Source: Makana argininalis_B
GTDB lineage: Bacteria; Pseudomonadota; Gammaproteobacteria; Enterobacterales; Enterobacteriaceae
Reading direction: 5' to 3'
Length of the DNA stretch: 64,000 nucleotides
NCBI GenBank assembly: GCA_044442785.1
Contig: JBISJT010000001.1
Span: 124,001-188,000, forward strand
The notes under the pieces are model-generated. The model was not told the origin of the DNA, searched no databases, and was given only the letters and a program-made list of their open reading frames with translations. Shown one piece after another: positions 9,519 to 20,296 of the stretch; within the stretch, counting starts at the first letter, position 1; every line of letters starts with the position of its first letter. The translations under genes were made by a program, and so were the position numbers.

Positions 9519-11054
9519 ATGGAAATTGAAATCAAATTGCCAGATATTGGTACAGATCAAATGGAAATTACAGAAATTTTAATAAAAGAAGGTGATAAAA
9601 TAAAAAAAGACCAATCTTTAATGACTTTAGAAGGTGAAAAAACTTCTATTGAAGTACCTTCTGAATACTCTGGAATAGTTAAAAATATAAAAGTTAAAAT
9701 AGGTGATAAAATAAAAACTGGATTTCCTATTATAACACTTGATACAGAAAAAAAAATAAATACAAATATTAAAAACTTAAATAAAAAAAATAAAAAAAAT
9801 ATTAAATTAAATAAAAAAAATGAATATATTAAATATATTAAAATTCCATTTTCTAATTTAGAAAATTTTAAAGTAAATAAGATTTTTATTAAAATTGGAG
9901 ATAAAATAAATAAAGATCAATTATTATTTATTATTAAAAATAATAATAATTCAATTTTAATAAAATCACCTTACAAAGGTGTAATTAAAAACATCAATAT
10001 AAATATTGGAGATAAAATTAAAAACGACATAACAATATTAAATTTATATGAAAATATACAATTTAATATTGTTAATGAAGAGAATAAAAATACAAAACAT
10101 ATTTCATTATGTACAAATAATAATAAAATTATTAATAATGAAATAAAATTTCATGCCAGTCCTTCTGTAAGAAGATTGATTAGAAAATTTAATATAAATA
10201 TTGAAAATATTAAACCAAGTGGTATTAAAAATAGAATATTAAAAGAAGATATTGAATTGTATATTAAAAATAAATTTCAATATAAAACAAAAAAAAATAA
10301 TTTTAATAAAATTAATGAAATATCTTTTATACCTTGGCCTGAATTAAATTTTGATAAATTTGGAAAGACAGAATTAACAAATATAAGTCACATAAGTCAA
10401 ATATCAGGTTCTTGTTTACATAGAAATTGGTTAAATATTCCACATGTAACTCATTTTGATGAAATAGATATAACTGAATTAGAAATTTATAGAAAAAAAA
10501 TAAACATAGAATTAAAAAAAAATAATATTAAATATAATATTACTATATTGGTATTTATAATAAAAGCTATATCTAACGTTCTTGAAGAAGTTCCCAAATT
10601 TAATAGTTCATTATCTCATGATTTTAAAAGTTTAATTATTAAAAAATATATTAATATAGGAATAGCTGTAAATACAAAAAATGGACTTTTAGTTCCTATT
10701 ATATATCACACAAATAAAAAAAATATTTTACAAATTTTATCATCACTTTATAAAATATCAAAAAAAGCACGGAAAGGAAAATTAAATTCTAATGAAATAA
10801 AAGGTGGTTCTTTTACTATATCTAGTTTAGGTGGAATAGGAGGTATTTCATTTACACCTATTATAAATGCGCCTGAGGTTTCTATATTAGGAATATCAAA
10901 ATCTTTTATTAAACCAATTTGGAATGGAGAAAAATTTACACCTAAGCTTATTTTACCAATATCATTATCTTATGATCATAGAGTAATTGATGGAGCTGAT
11001 GGAGCATATTTTATTAATAGAATTAAACATTATATTAAAATTTCATTAATATAA
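9519..11054 (+). CDS. aceF: pyruvate dehydrogenase E2, dihydrolipoyl acetyltransferase
   Basis: Core of the PDH complex, moving acetyl groups on a swinging lipoyl arm to CoA. The 511-residue protein (E. coli 630) has two lipoyl-type domains instead of three, a peripheral-subunit-binding domain (about residues 209-250, HASPSVRRLIRKF), and the catalytic domain ending in YDHRVIDGADG with the active-site His and Asp. Lipoyl domain 1 keeps the modified lysine (Lys41 in EGEKTS). Lipoyl domain 2 (about 108-165) aligns well but has Asn143 where the lysine should be, in a run of four Asn, so it cannot be lipoylated. The lpd gene follows after 45 nt. Confidence 0.97.
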   Translation: MEIEIKLPDIGTDQMEITEILIKEGDKIKKDQSLMTLEGEKTSIEVPSEYSGIVKNIKVKIGDKIKTGFPIITLDTEKKINTNIKNLNKKNKKNIKLNKKNEYIKYIKIPFSNLENFKVNKIFIKIGDKINKDQLLFIIKNNNNSILIKSPYKGVIKNININIGDKIKNDITILNLYENIQFNIVNEENKNTKHISLCTNNNKIINNEIKFHASPSVRRLIRKFNINIENIKPSGIKNRILKEDIELYIKNKFQYKTKKNNFNKINEISFIPWPELNFDKFGKTELTNISHISQISGSCLHRNWLNIPHVTHFDEIDITELEIYRKKINIELKKNNIKYNITILVFIIKAISNVLEEVPKFNSSLSHDFKSLIIKKYINIGIAVNTKNGLLVPIIYHTNKKNILQILSSLYKISKKARKGKLNSNEIKGGSFTISSLGGIGGISFTPIINAPEVSILGISKSFIKPIWNGEKFTPKLILPISLSYDHRVIDGADGAYFINRIKHYIKISLI

Positions 11055-11082
11055 AATATATTTTTAAAAAAAAATATATTTT
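11053..11082. terminator. intra-operon A/T hairpin between aceF and lpd
   Basis: A 13-bp perfect inverted repeat (11053-11065 with 11070-11082, 4-nt loop) overlaps the aceF stop and lies directly before the lpd ribosome site. It could protect the aceEF 3' end or cause partial termination, setting E3 below E1/E2. Function is inferred. Confidence 0.35.
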
Positions 11083-11099
11083 TATATATAGGAATATAA

Positions 11100-12512
11100 A
11101 TGAATATTAAAATTAAAACTCAAATACTTGTCATAGGATCAGGACCTGGAGGTTATTCAGCAGCATTTAGATGTGCTGATTTAGGTTTAGATACAATATT
11201 ATTAGAACAAAATAAAAATTTAGGTGGTGTATGTCTTAACGTTGGATGCATACCTTCAAAATCATTGTTACATATTTCTAAAGTAATTAAAGATTCTTAT
11301 TCTATTAAAAATAGTGGTATTATTTTTGATAAACCTAAAATTGATTTAAAAGAATTAAGAAATTGGAAAAATAATATTATATATAAAATAACAAAAAATT
11401 TAGCATATATGTCAAAAATACGTAATGTTAAAATAATAAATGGTTATGGAAAATTTATTGGATCAAATAATATCTTAGTAAATAATAAGGAATTTTTAAC
11501 AAATATAAAATTTGATAAAGCTGTTATAGCAGCAGGATCTAGTCCAATATATCCTTCATATATACCTTATGATAATAGAATATGGAATTCTACTGATGCT
11601 CTTGAATTAAGATACATTCCTAAAAGGATGTTAATAATAGGTGGTGGTATTATAGGTTTAGAAATTGCATCTATTTATAGTGCTCTCGGTTCAAAAATTG
11701 ATATAATAGAACAATTTGACCAAATAATTCCTTCTGCTGATAAAGATATTGTAAAATATTTTATCAATGTTTTAACATCTAAAATAAATATTATTAATAA
11801 TACTGAAATAAAATATTTAAAACCAAAAGAAAATGGTATATATGTAAAATACATAAAAAAAAATAAATTAACAAATAAATTACTTTATGATAATATTGTA
11901 ATTGCAGTAGGTAGATCGCCAAATGGTAATCTTTTAGATGCATCTAATGCTGGATTATATGTAGATAATAAAGGATTTATACCAGTTGATAAACAAATGA
12001 GGACTAATATTTCCAATATTTATGCTATAGGTGATATTACAGGTCAACCTATGTTAGCTCATAAAAGCTCATATCAAGGTCGATTAGTATCAGAAATAAT
12101 TATCGGTAAAAAATATTTTTATGAAACTAAAATTATTCCTTATATAGTATATACAGATCCAGAAATAGCTTGGGTAGGGTTAACAGAAAAAGAGGCAATA
12201 AAAAATAATATTGAATATGAAATATCTATTTTTCCATGGAAAGCTTCTGGAAGAGCAATAGCTTGTAATTGCACTAATGGTTTAACTAAATTAATTTTTA
12301 ATAAATCAAATAATAGATTAATTGGAGGAGCAATTGTTGGATCAAATGGTGGAGAATTATTAGGTGAAATTAGTTTAGCAATAGAAATGGGTTGTAACTC
12401 AGAAGATATTTCTCTAACAATGCATGCTCATCCTACTTTATATGAATCTATTAGTTTAGCATCAGAAATTTATCAGGGTACTATAGTTGATATGATTAAT
12501 TATAAATCTTAA
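11100..12512 (+). CDS. lpd: dihydrolipoyl dehydrogenase (E3)
   Basis: Flavoprotein that reoxidises dihydrolipoyl groups of PDH and passes electrons to NAD+. 470 residues (E. coli 474). It has the FAD motif GSGPGGYSAA, the redox-active disulfide in GGVCLNVGCIPSK, the NAD motif GGGIIGLEIA, AIGDITGQPMLAHK and the interface catalytic His-Glu in HAHPTLYES. It is last in the aceEF-lpd operon, followed by a strong hairpin. It may also serve 2-oxoglutarate dehydrogenase or glycine cleavage if those exist elsewhere; none is in this window. Confidence 0.97.
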   Translation: MNIKIKTQILVIGSGPGGYSAAFRCADLGLDTILLEQNKNLGGVCLNVGCIPSKSLLHISKVIKDSYSIKNSGIIFDKPKIDLKELRNWKNNIIYKITKNLAYMSKIRNVKIINGYGKFIGSNNILVNNKEFLTNIKFDKAVIAAGSSPIYPSYIPYDNRIWNSTDALELRYIPKRMLIIGGGIIGLEIASIYSALGSKIDIIEQFDQIIPSADKDIVKYFINVLTSKINIINNTEIKYLKPKENGIYVKYIKKNKLTNKLLYDNIVIAVGRSPNGNLLDASNAGLYVDNKGFIPVDKQMRTNISNIYAIGDITGQPMLAHKSSYQGRLVSEIIIGKKYFYETKIIPYIVYTDPEIAWVGLTEKEAIKNNIEYEISIFPWKASGRAIACNCTNGLTKLIFNKSNNRLIGGAIVGSNGGELLGEISLAIEMGCNSEDISLTMHAHPTLYESISLASEIYQGTIVDMINYKS

Positions 12513-12516
12513 TATT

Positions 12517-12580
12517 TATTTTTTAATATTTTAAATTAATATGTTTAAAAATATATATTAATTTAAAATATTAAAAAATA
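12517..12580 (+). terminator. 25-bp hairpin terminator of the PDH operon
   Basis: Arms 12517-12541 and 12556-12580 are perfectly complementary over 25 bp with a 14-nt loop, starting 4 nt after the lpd stop. Next comes rsmA on the same strand, so this probably ends the aceEF-lpd transcript. Confidence 0.55.
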
Positions 12581-12615
12581 ATAATTTTAAAAAATAAAAA
12601 CTTTTAAGAATTCAA

Positions 12616-13425
12616 ATGATAAATAATATTTATTACAAAAAAAATAAATTAATTCAAAACTATGGACAAAATTTTTTAAATGACAAATATATAATAAATT
12701 TAATAATTTCATCTATAAATCCTAAAAAAAACCAAAATTTTGTTGAAATAGGTGCAGGTTTTGGATCTTTAACAAAACCTATGTTATCTATTGTTGATAA
12801 AATGATTGCTATAGAAATTGATAAAAAATTATTTTTATTTTTAAATAAAAATTTAAATTTCAAAAAAAAATTTAAATTAATAAATAATAATGTTATGAAA
12901 ATAGACTTTTTAAAGTTATCAAAAAAAATTGGAAAACCTATAAGAATATTTGGAAATTTACCATATAATATATCTAAATCTTTAATTATTTATTTAATTC
13001 AATATATTAGTATTATTAAAGATATGCATTTCATGTTACAAAAAGAATTAGTTAACAGAATTACCGCGCATCCTAATAATAAATATTATTGCAGATTAAG
13101 TATAATTATTCAATATTATTTTAAAATTATTAAAATATTTGAAGTTCCATCTTTTTATTTTAAACCAAAACCTAAAGTTGATTCAATATTTGTAAGATTT
13201 GTTTTAAATAAAAATCCAATAATAAAAGTAAAAAATATAAAAAATTTATTTTTATTAACTAAATTAACATTTAATAATAGACGTAAAATGTTAATTAATA
13301 GTTTATCTAAAATTTTTAATGTAAAAGAATTTATAAAATTAGGAATAAATTATAATTTAAGAGCTGAAAATTTAAGTATTAAAGATTATTGTAAATTATC
13401 TAATTATAAAAAAATTAATTATTAA
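12616..13425 (+). CDS. rsmA: 16S rRNA dimethyladenosine transferase RsmA (KsgA)
   Basis: Dimethylates two adjacent adenosines near the 3' end of 16S rRNA, a late 30S assembly checkpoint. 269 residues (E. coli 273). SAM-binding motif IGAGFGSLT, acidic EIDKKL, and catalytic NLPYNIS are visible; the C-terminal KPKPKVDSIFVRF and FNNRRKML segments are also family features. It converges with carB, with only 15 nt between the stops. pdxA, apaG and apaH, its E. coli neighbours, are missing. Confidence 0.96.
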   Translation: MINNIYYKKNKLIQNYGQNFLNDKYIINLIISSINPKKNQNFVEIGAGFGSLTKPMLSIVDKMIAIEIDKKLFLFLNKNLNFKKKFKLINNNVMKIDFLKLSKKIGKPIRIFGNLPYNISKSLIIYLIQYISIIKDMHFMLQKELVNRITAHPNNKYYCRLSIIIQYYFKIIKIFEVPSFYFKPKPKVDSIFVRFVLNKNPIIKVKNIKNLFLLTKLTFNNRRKMLINSLSKIFNVKEFIKLGINYNLRAENLSIKDYCKLSNYKKINY

Positions 13426-13445
13426 TAAAATTAAATTTTATTAAT
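13421..13445. terminator. hairpin spanning both stops of rsmA and carB
   Basis: An 11-bp perfect inverted repeat (13421-13431 with 13435-13445, 3-nt loop) covers the stop codons of both convergent genes. It is a candidate shared bidirectional terminator. Confidence 0.4.
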
Positions 13446-16400
13446 TACTTAAATTTTGTAAAGAAACAACACTAGAAATAAAATTTGAATTGAAACACAT
13501 TAAAGTAGCAAAACTACCATTTAAGGTAGTATCAAAATGAACTTTATATTTTAAAGCAATTTTTCTAATAATTTTAGAATCTTTAATAGAACGTTTTCCG
13601 GAAGTTGTGTTTAAAATATAATTATATTCATTATTTTCTAATCTATCATGTATATTTGGATAACCTTCATTAATTTTTTTAACCAATCTAGCATTAATTC
13701 CATATTTTTCTAATATATCTTTAGTACCTTTTGTAGCATCTAAATCAAACCCATTATTAATAAGTTTACAAACTAAATTTATTACTTTTAATTTATCACT
13801 ATCTCTAACTGATATTAAAGCACGTCCATATGTTTTAATATTTGAATTAATTCCTAAATTTGCTTTATAAAAAGCTTCATTAAATGTTTTTCCAATACCC
13901 ATTACTTCGCCAGTTGATTTCATTTCTGGACCTAATATAGGATCTATTGTATCAAATTTATTAAATGGTAAAACAACTTCTTTAACAAAGAAAAATTTAG
14001 GAATTATTTCTTTTGTTAAATGTTGATTTAAAAGAGATTTACCAGTTATTACACGAGCTGCTACTTTTGCTAATGGGATTCCTATAGCTTTGGAAATAAA
14101 AGGGATGGTACGAGACGCTCTAAGGTTAACTTCTATTAAGAATATTTTATTATTTTGTATTGCAAATTGAGCATTCATTAAACCAATTACTTTCAATTCT
14201 AAAGATAATTTAATCACAGCTTTTTTAATTAAATTTTGTATTTTTGAGTTAATTGTGTAAGAAGGAAAGGAACAAGCTGAATCTCCAGAGTGAATACCTG
14301 CTTGTTCTATATGCTCCATTATACCCCCAATTAAAACATTTTTACCATCACAAACAATATCAACATCTATTTCTGTTGAATTATCTAAAAATTTATCAAG
14401 TAACACAGGTGAATTATTAGAAACACTAACAGCAGTATCAAAATAATTAATTAAATCTTGTTCATTATATACTATTTCCATAGCTCTTCCACCTAAAACA
14501 TAAGAAGGTCTAACTACTAATGGATATCCTATATGATAGGCTTTTTGAATAGCTGAACGTATTGTAGTTACTGTAGCATTTTCTGGTTGTTTTAATTTTA
14601 GTTTTTTTATAATTTTTTTAAACAAATACCTATCTTCTGAGCATTCTATAGATTTAATACTAGTACCAATAATCTTAATTTCGTTTTCTTTTAATAATTT
14701 AGATAATTTAATTGGTGTTTGTCCTCCATATTGGATAATAACACCTTTAGGTTTTTCAATACGAACTATTTCTAATATATCTTCTAAAGTAATTGGTTCA
14801 AAATATAATCTATTTGAAATATCATAATCAGTAGATACAGTTTCTGGATTACAATTTATCATTATTATTTCATAACCATCTTCACGTAAAGCCAATGCAG
14901 CGTGAACACAGCAATAATCAAATTCAATACCTTGTCCTATTCTATTTGGACCGCTTCCTATAATAATAATTTTTTTTTTATTTTGTGTTGGATTAGATTC
15001 ACATTCTTCATCATAAGTAGAATACATATATGCAGTATTATTTGAAAATTCCGCAGCACAAGTATCAACTCTTTTATAAACAGGATGTAAATTATATTTT
15101 TTACGTAAATTATTAATATACTTTTCTGTAGTTCCAACTAGAATTGATATTCTATGATCTGAAAAACCATCACTTTTTAATTTATATAAATAATCATAAT
15201 TAATAATTGATAAACCGTAGTTTTTTAATTCTTTTTCTGTATTTATAATTTCTTGTATTTGAAATAAAAACCAAGGATCAATACCGGTTAAATTAAAAAT
15301 AGATTCTATTGTCATACCAATACGAAATGCATCTGCTATATACCATAAACGATTACTTCCTGCTTTTTTTAATTCATTTTCAATTATATTTAAATAATTT
15401 TTACTTTTAATATTAATTTTAGAATCGAATCCATGTGATTCTATTTCCAAACTTCTAATAGCTTTTTGTAATGATTCTTTTTGTGTTCTACCTATAGCCA
15501 TAACCTCACCTACTGATTTCATTTGTGTTGTAAGTCTATTATTTGTACCATAAAATTTTTCAAAACTAAATCTTGGTATTTTAGTTACTACATAATCTAT
15601 AGAAGGTTCAAATGAAGCAGGTGTTTTTTTTTCTGTAATATCATTAATAAGTTCATCTAAATTATATCCTATTGATAATTTAGCAGAAATTTTAGCTATC
15701 GGAAAACCAGTAGCTTTAGAAGCTAAAGCTGATGATCTAGATACTCTTGGATTCATTTCTATAATTATCATTCGTCCTGTTTGGGGATTAATAGCAAATT
15801 GTACATTTGATCCACCATTTTCGACTCCAATTTCTTTTAATACAGATATTGAAGCGTTTCTCATATTTTGGTATTCTTTATCAGTAAGTGTTTGAGCAGG
15901 AGCTACAGTTATAGAATCACCAGTATGTATTCCCATTGGATCAATATTTTCAATAGAACACACTATAATACAATTATCTTTTTTATCACGAACAATTTCC
16001 ATTTCATATTCTTTCCATCCTATTAAAGATTCATCAATTATCAATTCATTAGTAGGTGATATATTAAAACCATTGTTACAAATTGTTATAAATTCTTTTT
16101 TATTATATGCAATTCCACCACCTGAACCTCCCATTGTAAAAGAAGGTCTTATTATACATGGAAATCCTACAAATTTAGAAATAGATATTGCTTCTTTTAT
16201 ATTATGAGCAATTCCTGATTTTGCTGTTTCTAATCCAATTTTTTTCATAGATTTAATAAATCTATTTCTATTTTCAGCTTTATCTATTGCATCAGCACTA
16301 GATCCAATTATTTCTACATTAAATTCTTTAAGAATACTTTTTTTATCAAGATCTAAAGCACAATTGAGTGCAGTTTGACCACCCATTGTTGGTAATAATG

Positions 16401-16653
16401 CATCAGGACGTTCTTTTTCAATTATTTTACGTACTATTTCCCATTGAACTGGTTCAATATAAGTAGAATTTGCCATTTCTGGATCAGTCATAATGGTTGC
16501 AGGATTTGAATTTACTAAAATAATTCTATATCCTTCTTCTAATAAAGCTCTGCATGCTTGAGTTCCAGAATAATCAAATTCACATGCTTGACCAATAATA
16601 ATAGGACCTGATCCAAGTATTAAAATACTTTTTATATCTTTTCTTTTTGGCAT
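13441..16653 (-). CDS. carB: carbamoyl-phosphate synthase large subunit
   Basis: Makes carbamoyl phosphate from bicarbonate, ammonia (from CarA) and two ATP, for arginine and pyrimidines. 1070 residues (E. coli 1073). The duplicated ATP-grasp halves are clear: [17 protein letters not shown] near the N-terminus and its repeat [15 protein letters not shown] after the middle, each followed by an ATP-binding domain ([20 protein letters not shown]). The C-terminal allosteric domain (about 935-1070) that senses UMP, IMP and ornithine is present. It lies 17 nt after carA in one transcript. Full length and good conservation suggest that it is under strong selection. Confidence 0.98.
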   Translation of the reverse strand: MPKRKDIKSILILGSGPIIIGQACEFDYSGTQACRALLEEGYRIILVNSNPATIMTDPEMANSTYIEPVQWEIVRKIIEKERPDALLPTMGGQTALNCALDLDKKSILKEFNVEIIGSSADAIDKAENRNRFIKSMKKIGLETAKSGIAHNIKEAISISKFVGFPCIIRPSFTMGGSGGGIAYNKKEFITICNNGFNISPTNELIIDESLIGWKEYEMEIVRDKKDNCIIVCSIENIDPMGIHTGDSITVAPAQTLTDKEYQNMRNASISVLKEIGVENGGSNVQFAINPQTGRMIIIEMNPRVSRSSALASKATGFPIAKISAKLSIGYNLDELINDITEKKTPASFEPSIDYVVTKIPRFSFEKFYGTNNRLTTQMKSVGEVMAIGRTQKESLQKAIRSLEIESHGFDSKINIKSKNYLNIIENELKKAGSNRLWYIADAFRIGMTIESIFNLTGIDPWFLFQIQEIINTEKELKNYGLSIINYDYLYKLKSDGFSDHRISILVGTTEKYINNLRKKYNLHPVYKRVDTCAAEFSNNTAYMYSTYDEECESNPTQNKKKIIIIGSGPNRIGQGIEFDYCCVHAALALREDGYEIIMINCNPETVSTDYDISNRLYFEPITLEDILEIVRIEKPKGVIIQYGGQTPIKLSKLLKENEIKIIGTSIKSIECSEDRYLFKKIIKKLKLKQPENATVTTIRSAIQKAYHIGYPLVVRPSYVLGGRAMEIVYNEQDLINYFDTAVSVSNNSPVLLDKFLDNSTEIDVDIVCDGKNVLIGGIMEHIEQAGIHSGDSACSFPSYTINSKIQNLIKKAVIKLSLELKVIGLMNAQFAIQNNKIFLIEVNLRASRTIPFISKAIGIPLAKVAARVITGKSLLNQHLTKEIIPKFFFVKEVVLPFNKFDTIDPILGPEMKSTGEVMGIGKTFNEAFYKANLGINSNIKTYGRALISVRDSDKLKVINLVCKLINNGFDLDATKGTKDILEKYGINARLVKKINEGYPNIHDRLENNEYNYILNTTSGKRSIKDSKIIRKIALKYKVHFDTTLNGSFATLMCFNSNFISSVVSLQNLSN

Positions 16654-16670
16654 TTTTTAAAAATCCTAAT

Positions 16671-17810
16671 TTATATTTTAAAAGAATAATTTTTTATTAA
16701 TTTTATAAAATAATCAAATAATTTTGATGAGTCATGTGGTCCAGGACTGGCTTCTGGATGACCTTGAAAACTAAATGCAGGTTTAATATTATTATGCAAT
16801 CCTTGTATTGTATTATCAAATAATGAAATATGAGTTATATTTAAAGTATTTGGAATATTTTTAATATTTACAGTGAATCCATGATTTTGAGTAGTAATCA
16901 TAATTTTATTATTTCTTAAATCTTTAACTGGATGATTACTTCCGTGATGACCATATTTCATTTTAATTATTTTAGCACCATGAGATAATGCTAAAAGTTG
17001 ATGACCTAAACAAATACCAAATATAGGTATATTATTATTAATAATTTTATTAATATAATATTTTGAATAATAACATAATGAGGGATCTCCTGGTCCATTA
17101 GATAAAAAAACACCATCTGGTTTCATTTTTATTACTTCTTCAACTGATGTTTTTGATGGAACAACAGTTAATAAACATCCTCTATCAACTAACATACGCA
17201 TAATATTATGCTTTATACCATAGTCATAAACTATAATATGATAAATAAAATTTATTATTTTTTTTTTATCATTATTTTTAAACAAATAACTACTTTTATT
17301 CCATATATATTTATTCTTAGTACTTACTTTTTTAACAACATCTATATTTGTTTTATTTTTTTTTTTTTTATATTTTTTTATTAAAAAATATTTTTTATTT
17401 TTATAATCTGATATTATATATCCATTTTGTGTACCTTTTTTTCGTATTATTCTAGTTAATTTACGTGTATCAATATTACTAATTCCTACTATATTATTTT
17501 TTTTTAAATAAAATGAAAGAGTACAATAATTTCTAAAATGACTAGATATTAAAGATATATTTTTTAAAATAATGCCACTTATATGTATTTTATGCGATTC
17601 ATTATCTAATATATTTATTCCAGTGTTTCCTATATGGGGGTATGTAAAAGTAATAATTTGATTTGAATAAGAGGGATCGGTAATTATTTCTTGATATCCA
17701 GTCATAGATGTATTAAAAACAATTTCTCCTGTTGTAGTACCTTTTATTCCAATACCACAACCTTTAAATTCAGTTCCATCTTCTAAAATTAATAATGATG
17801 AATTTATCAA
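16671..17810 (-). CDS. carA: carbamoyl-phosphate synthase small (glutaminase) subunit
   Basis: Hydrolyses glutamine and channels ammonia to CarB. I place the start at TTG 17810 (MINSSLLILEDG, matching E. coli MIKSALLVLEDG), because a GGAGG ribosome site lies 5 nt upstream; the longer open frame to 17822 would run through that site. About 379 residues (E. coli 382). The class I glutaminase part has the nucleophile in GICLGHQ and the His/Glu pair in GHPEASPGPHD. The central linker is Lys/Asn rich and degraded. carAB is the first half of the path to citrulline; argI in this window supplies the next step. Confidence 0.97.
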   Translation of the reverse strand: MINSSLLILEDGTEFKGCGIGIKGTTTGEIVFNTSMTGYQEIITDPSYSNQIITFTYPHIGNTGINILDNESHKIHISGIILKNISLISSHFRNYCTLSFYLKKNNIVGISNIDTRKLTRIIRKKGTQNGYIISDYKNKKYFLIKKYKKKKNKTNIDVVKKVSTKNKYIWNKSSYLFKNNDKKKIINFIYHIIVYDYGIKHNIMRMLVDRGCLLTVVPSKTSVEEVIKMKPDGVFLSNGPGDPSLCYYSKYYINKIINNNIPIFGICLGHQLLALSHGAKIIKMKYGHHGSNHPVKDLRNNKIMITTQNHGFTVNIKNIPNTLNITHISLFDNTIQGLHNNIKPAFSFQGHPEASPGPHDSSKLFDYFIKLIKNYSFKI

Positions 17811-17815
17811 AATAA

Positions 17816-17820
17816 CCTCC
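17816..17820 (-). promoter_or_regulatory. strong ribosome binding site fixing the carA TTG start
   Basis: The minus strand reads GGAGG here, a full Shine-Dalgarno core in a genome where most genes have only AAGGA or less. It is 5 nt before TTG 17810 and so decides the start. Confidence 0.75.
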
Positions 17821-18058
17821 AATAAATATTTAATTTACTTAATTTTATATTAATAAATAAATTCAAATAAATAAGTAAATTTTAAAAATATTTATATTTT
17901 AACTATTAATTATAATAATATTTGTTTTTATACATAATTTTATGATTTTTAAAATTATTATTAAAAATAATAATTAATTTTTAAAAAAGTATAATTTAAT
18001 AATTTTATTTAAAAAATATTAATATATATATTAAATAAATAAAAACTGAAAATTTAAT

Positions 18059-18087
18059 ATTACAAATGATAAGTATTGTAGTATAAT
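18059..18087 (+). promoter_or_regulatory. candidate sigma-70 promoter for pgl
   Basis: ATTACA (4 of 6 to the -35 consensus), a 17-nt spacer and a perfect TATAAT at 18082-18087, followed by a small palindrome TAGAATT/AATTCTA at the expected start of transcription. It would give a leader of about 90 nt. Such matches are frequent by chance in A/T DNA. Confidence 0.35.
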
Positions 18088-18181
18088 TTATCTATATAGA
18101 ATTAAATTCTATTTGTTTTATATATTTTTAATATAAAAAGAAAAATTTAATTATTTTAATATAAATTGAAAAATATATTTT

Positions 18182-19177
18182 ATGAGTATAATTGTATATG
18201 TAACAAGTACTGAAAGTTGTCAAATACATGTATTTAAAATGAATAACAAAGGACATTTAAATTTATTACAAATTATAAATACTAAGTATAAAGGTAATAC
18301 TATTGCTATTCATCCTTTTAAAAATTATTTTTATCTTGGAATTAAAAACAATTGCGGCATAATAAATTATAAAATTAATAAATATGGATTTTTAAAAAAA
18401 ATTTGTATAACGAAATTACCAGCAGATCCAACTTATATATATATTGATATTTTTGGTAAATTTATTTATATTGCTTCTTTTTCTAAAGGAAATTTAATTA
18501 TAAGTAATATAAATTCGCAATATATTATAGAAAAACCAAAACAAATAATAAATGGATTAATAGGTTGTCATTCAATCAATTATGATCTTATTAATAAAAA
18601 TATATGGATTATTTGTTTAAAAAAAAATTTAATAAAAATTTTTAATTTTAAAAAAAATGGAATATTATCTTTTTTTAGAAATAAAAATATTAATTTTGAA
18701 TATAAAGATGGTCCTCGTCATATTACATTTCATAAAAATCAAAAATATGCATATGTTATTAATGAATTAAGTGGAACTGTAAGTATAGTGTATATAGATG
18801 ATAAAACAAAAAAAAATATTATTGTAAATAAATTTAATATTATGAATTCTAAATATATATATAATGCTTGGTCTTCAGATATTCATATTACACCTAATGG
18901 AAAATGGTTGTATTGTTGTGATAGAAATTTAAATATTATTAGTATTTTTTCAGTTTCAAAAAAAGGTGATAATATATATTTTTTAGGATTTATAAAAACA
19001 ACAATTCAACCTAGAACTTTTATAATTGATAAATATGGTAAATTTATTATAATTTCTGGTCAAAAATCAAATAATATTTATATATATAAAATAAATAATA
19101 AATCAGGATTATTATATAAAATAAATAGTTATCAAGTTGGTTCTGGACCTACTTGGATAAGTATTAAATATATATAA
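18182..19177 (+). CDS. pgl: 6-phosphogluconolactonase (beta-propeller type)
   Basis: Hydrolyses 6-phosphogluconolactone in the oxidative pentose phosphate path. 331 residues, the same length as E. coli Pgl, with repeated propeller blades and conserved segments GPRHITFH, YVINELSGTV, DIHITPNGKWLY, QPRTFIID and GSGPTW. Weakly conserved stretches are Lys/Asn rich. It stands alone between carA (divergent) and ygfZ (convergent). Retention implies that NADPH or pentose production still runs through glucose-6-phosphate. Confidence 0.93.
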   Translation: MSIIVYVTSTESCQIHVFKMNNKGHLNLLQIINTKYKGNTIAIHPFKNYFYLGIKNNCGIINYKINKYGFLKKICITKLPADPTYIYIDIFGKFIYIASFSKGNLIISNINSQYIIEKPKQIINGLIGCHSINYDLINKNIWIICLKKNLIKIFNFKKNGILSFFRNKNINFEYKDGPRHITFHKNQKYAYVINELSGTVSIVYIDDKTKKNIIVNKFNIMNSKYIYNAWSSDIHITPNGKWLYCCDRNLNIISIFSVSKKGDNIYFLGFIKTTIQPRTFIIDKYGKFIIISGQKSNNIYIYKINNKSGLLYKINSYQVGSGPTWISIKYI

Positions 19178-19198
19178 TATTTATTTGTAATTGAATAA

Positions 19199-19253
19199 AA
19201 AATTAAAAATAATTATTTTAATTTATATAATTAAAATAATTATTTTTAATTTT
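19199..19253. terminator. 25-bp perfect hairpin between pgl and ygfZ
   Basis: Arms 19199-19223 and 19229-19253 pair perfectly over 25 bp with a 5-nt loop. The ygfZ stop codon lies inside the left arm. Position between convergent genes suggests a bidirectional terminator. Confidence 0.55.
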
Positions 19254-20174
19254 AAAAATATTCATTAAGTTAATATGTTTTTTAATTATTGATTGAATTA
19301 TATTGATATTATTTATTGTTAAACAAGAAAATAAAATTATACCTATATTACACCATTTTTTTTTAATTTTAATATATATCAAATCACCTGAAATGGATTT
19401 ATTTAATAAAATACATTTAAAATAAAATAAATATTTATTAATTTTTTTAATATATTGAAAACTATATATAACTTCTTGACCAAGATAACATCCTTTTGTA
19501 AAACTAATTCCTTTTAATTTATCAATATTTAATACCTGGGGGGTAAATTTATTAATATTATTTAAATCAATAATTGGATATCCTGATTGTATATCTGATA
19601 ATAACCATTGATTACTATCATTAAATTTAATTTTTTTTTTAAAATTATTTAATATATTAAAATATTTTTTGTAATTAGTTATAATTAAAAATCTTTTATA
19701 TGGTTTATTAAAATATAATATTATATTTTTTTTAATTTTAAATAAAGATTTTTTTTTAATATTTTGAATATTAAATATTTTTTTAATATTTTTTTTTGCA
19801 TTTGATCCAATAATTCCAAATAATAAATATTTATAATTTTTTTTAAAACATACTTTAGAAAATATAGAATATTTTTTTAATTCTTTAATTAAAATTTTCA
19901 TAATACTACTTTCAACTATAATAAATATTTCTTTTTTGTAATTAAAAATATAAAAAAAACTAATAGTTCTTCCTTTTTCATTACAATAAGATCCAAAAAT
20001 AAAATTATTTTTTTTTAAAAGATATAAATCACATGTTATTTTTTTTTGAATATATTCAATTCTATCTATTCCGCTTATTATAAGTATATTCCATTTTTCC
20101 ATAGAAATAAATGTTAAAGGTATTTTATTAAATAAATAATAAAATTTATTATTAAGTTTTAATTTATTATTCAT
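19218..20174 (-). CDS. ygfZ: tRNA-modifying / Fe-S assembly factor YgfZ
   Basis: Folate-binding GcvT-like protein needed for full activity of certain Fe-S enzymes and tRNA thiolation. 318 residues (E. coli 326). The diagnostic motif K-G-C-Y-x-G-Q-E is present as KGCYLGQEV (about residue 228), with GYPIID and FTPQVLNIDKLKGISF upstream, as in the family. Much of the rest is drifted and Lys/Ile/Asn rich. It is divergent from prfB. Together with nfuA it suggests that Fe-S enzymes are still maintained. Confidence 0.92.
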   Translation of the reverse strand: MNNKLKLNNKFYYLFNKIPLTFISMEKWNILIISGIDRIEYIQKKITCDLYLLKKNNFIFGSYCNEKGRTISFFYIFNYKKEIFIIVESSIMKILIKELKKYSIFSKVCFKKNYKYLLFGIIGSNAKKNIKKIFNIQNIKKKSLFKIKKNIILYFNKPYKRFLIITNYKKYFNILNNFKKKIKFNDSNQWLLSDIQSGYPIIDLNNINKFTPQVLNIDKLKGISFTKGCYLGQEVIYSFQYIKKINKYLFYFKCILLNKSISGDLIYIKIKKKWCNIGIILFSCLTINNINIIQSIIKKHINLMNIFKIKNNYFNYIN

Positions 20175-20296
20175 ATCTAAATTATATAATTTATTAAATT
20201 AATTAAAATAAAATTAATATATGTATAATATAATTATACTAATTTTTATAAAAATATATAATATAATTATATTATAATATTAAAGAGTGATATTTA

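Larger units (their letters stand above)
17811..18181. other. divergent intergenic region carA / pgl
   Basis: About 370 A/T-rich bases between the starts of carA (leftward) and pgl (rightward). It holds the carA ribosome site, a candidate pgl promoter at 18059-18087 and a 15-nt palindrome at 18097-18111 just after it. I looked for ARG-box pairs as in enterobacterial carAB control and found no convincing match; arginine repression is probably lost. No gene seen. Confidence 0.6.

Noticed and set aside
17823..18181. ARG boxes or a PepA/PurR-type operator before carA
   Set aside because: Only a TAGAATT/AATTCTA palindrome was found, which does not match the ARG-box spacing and lies beside the pgl promoter.
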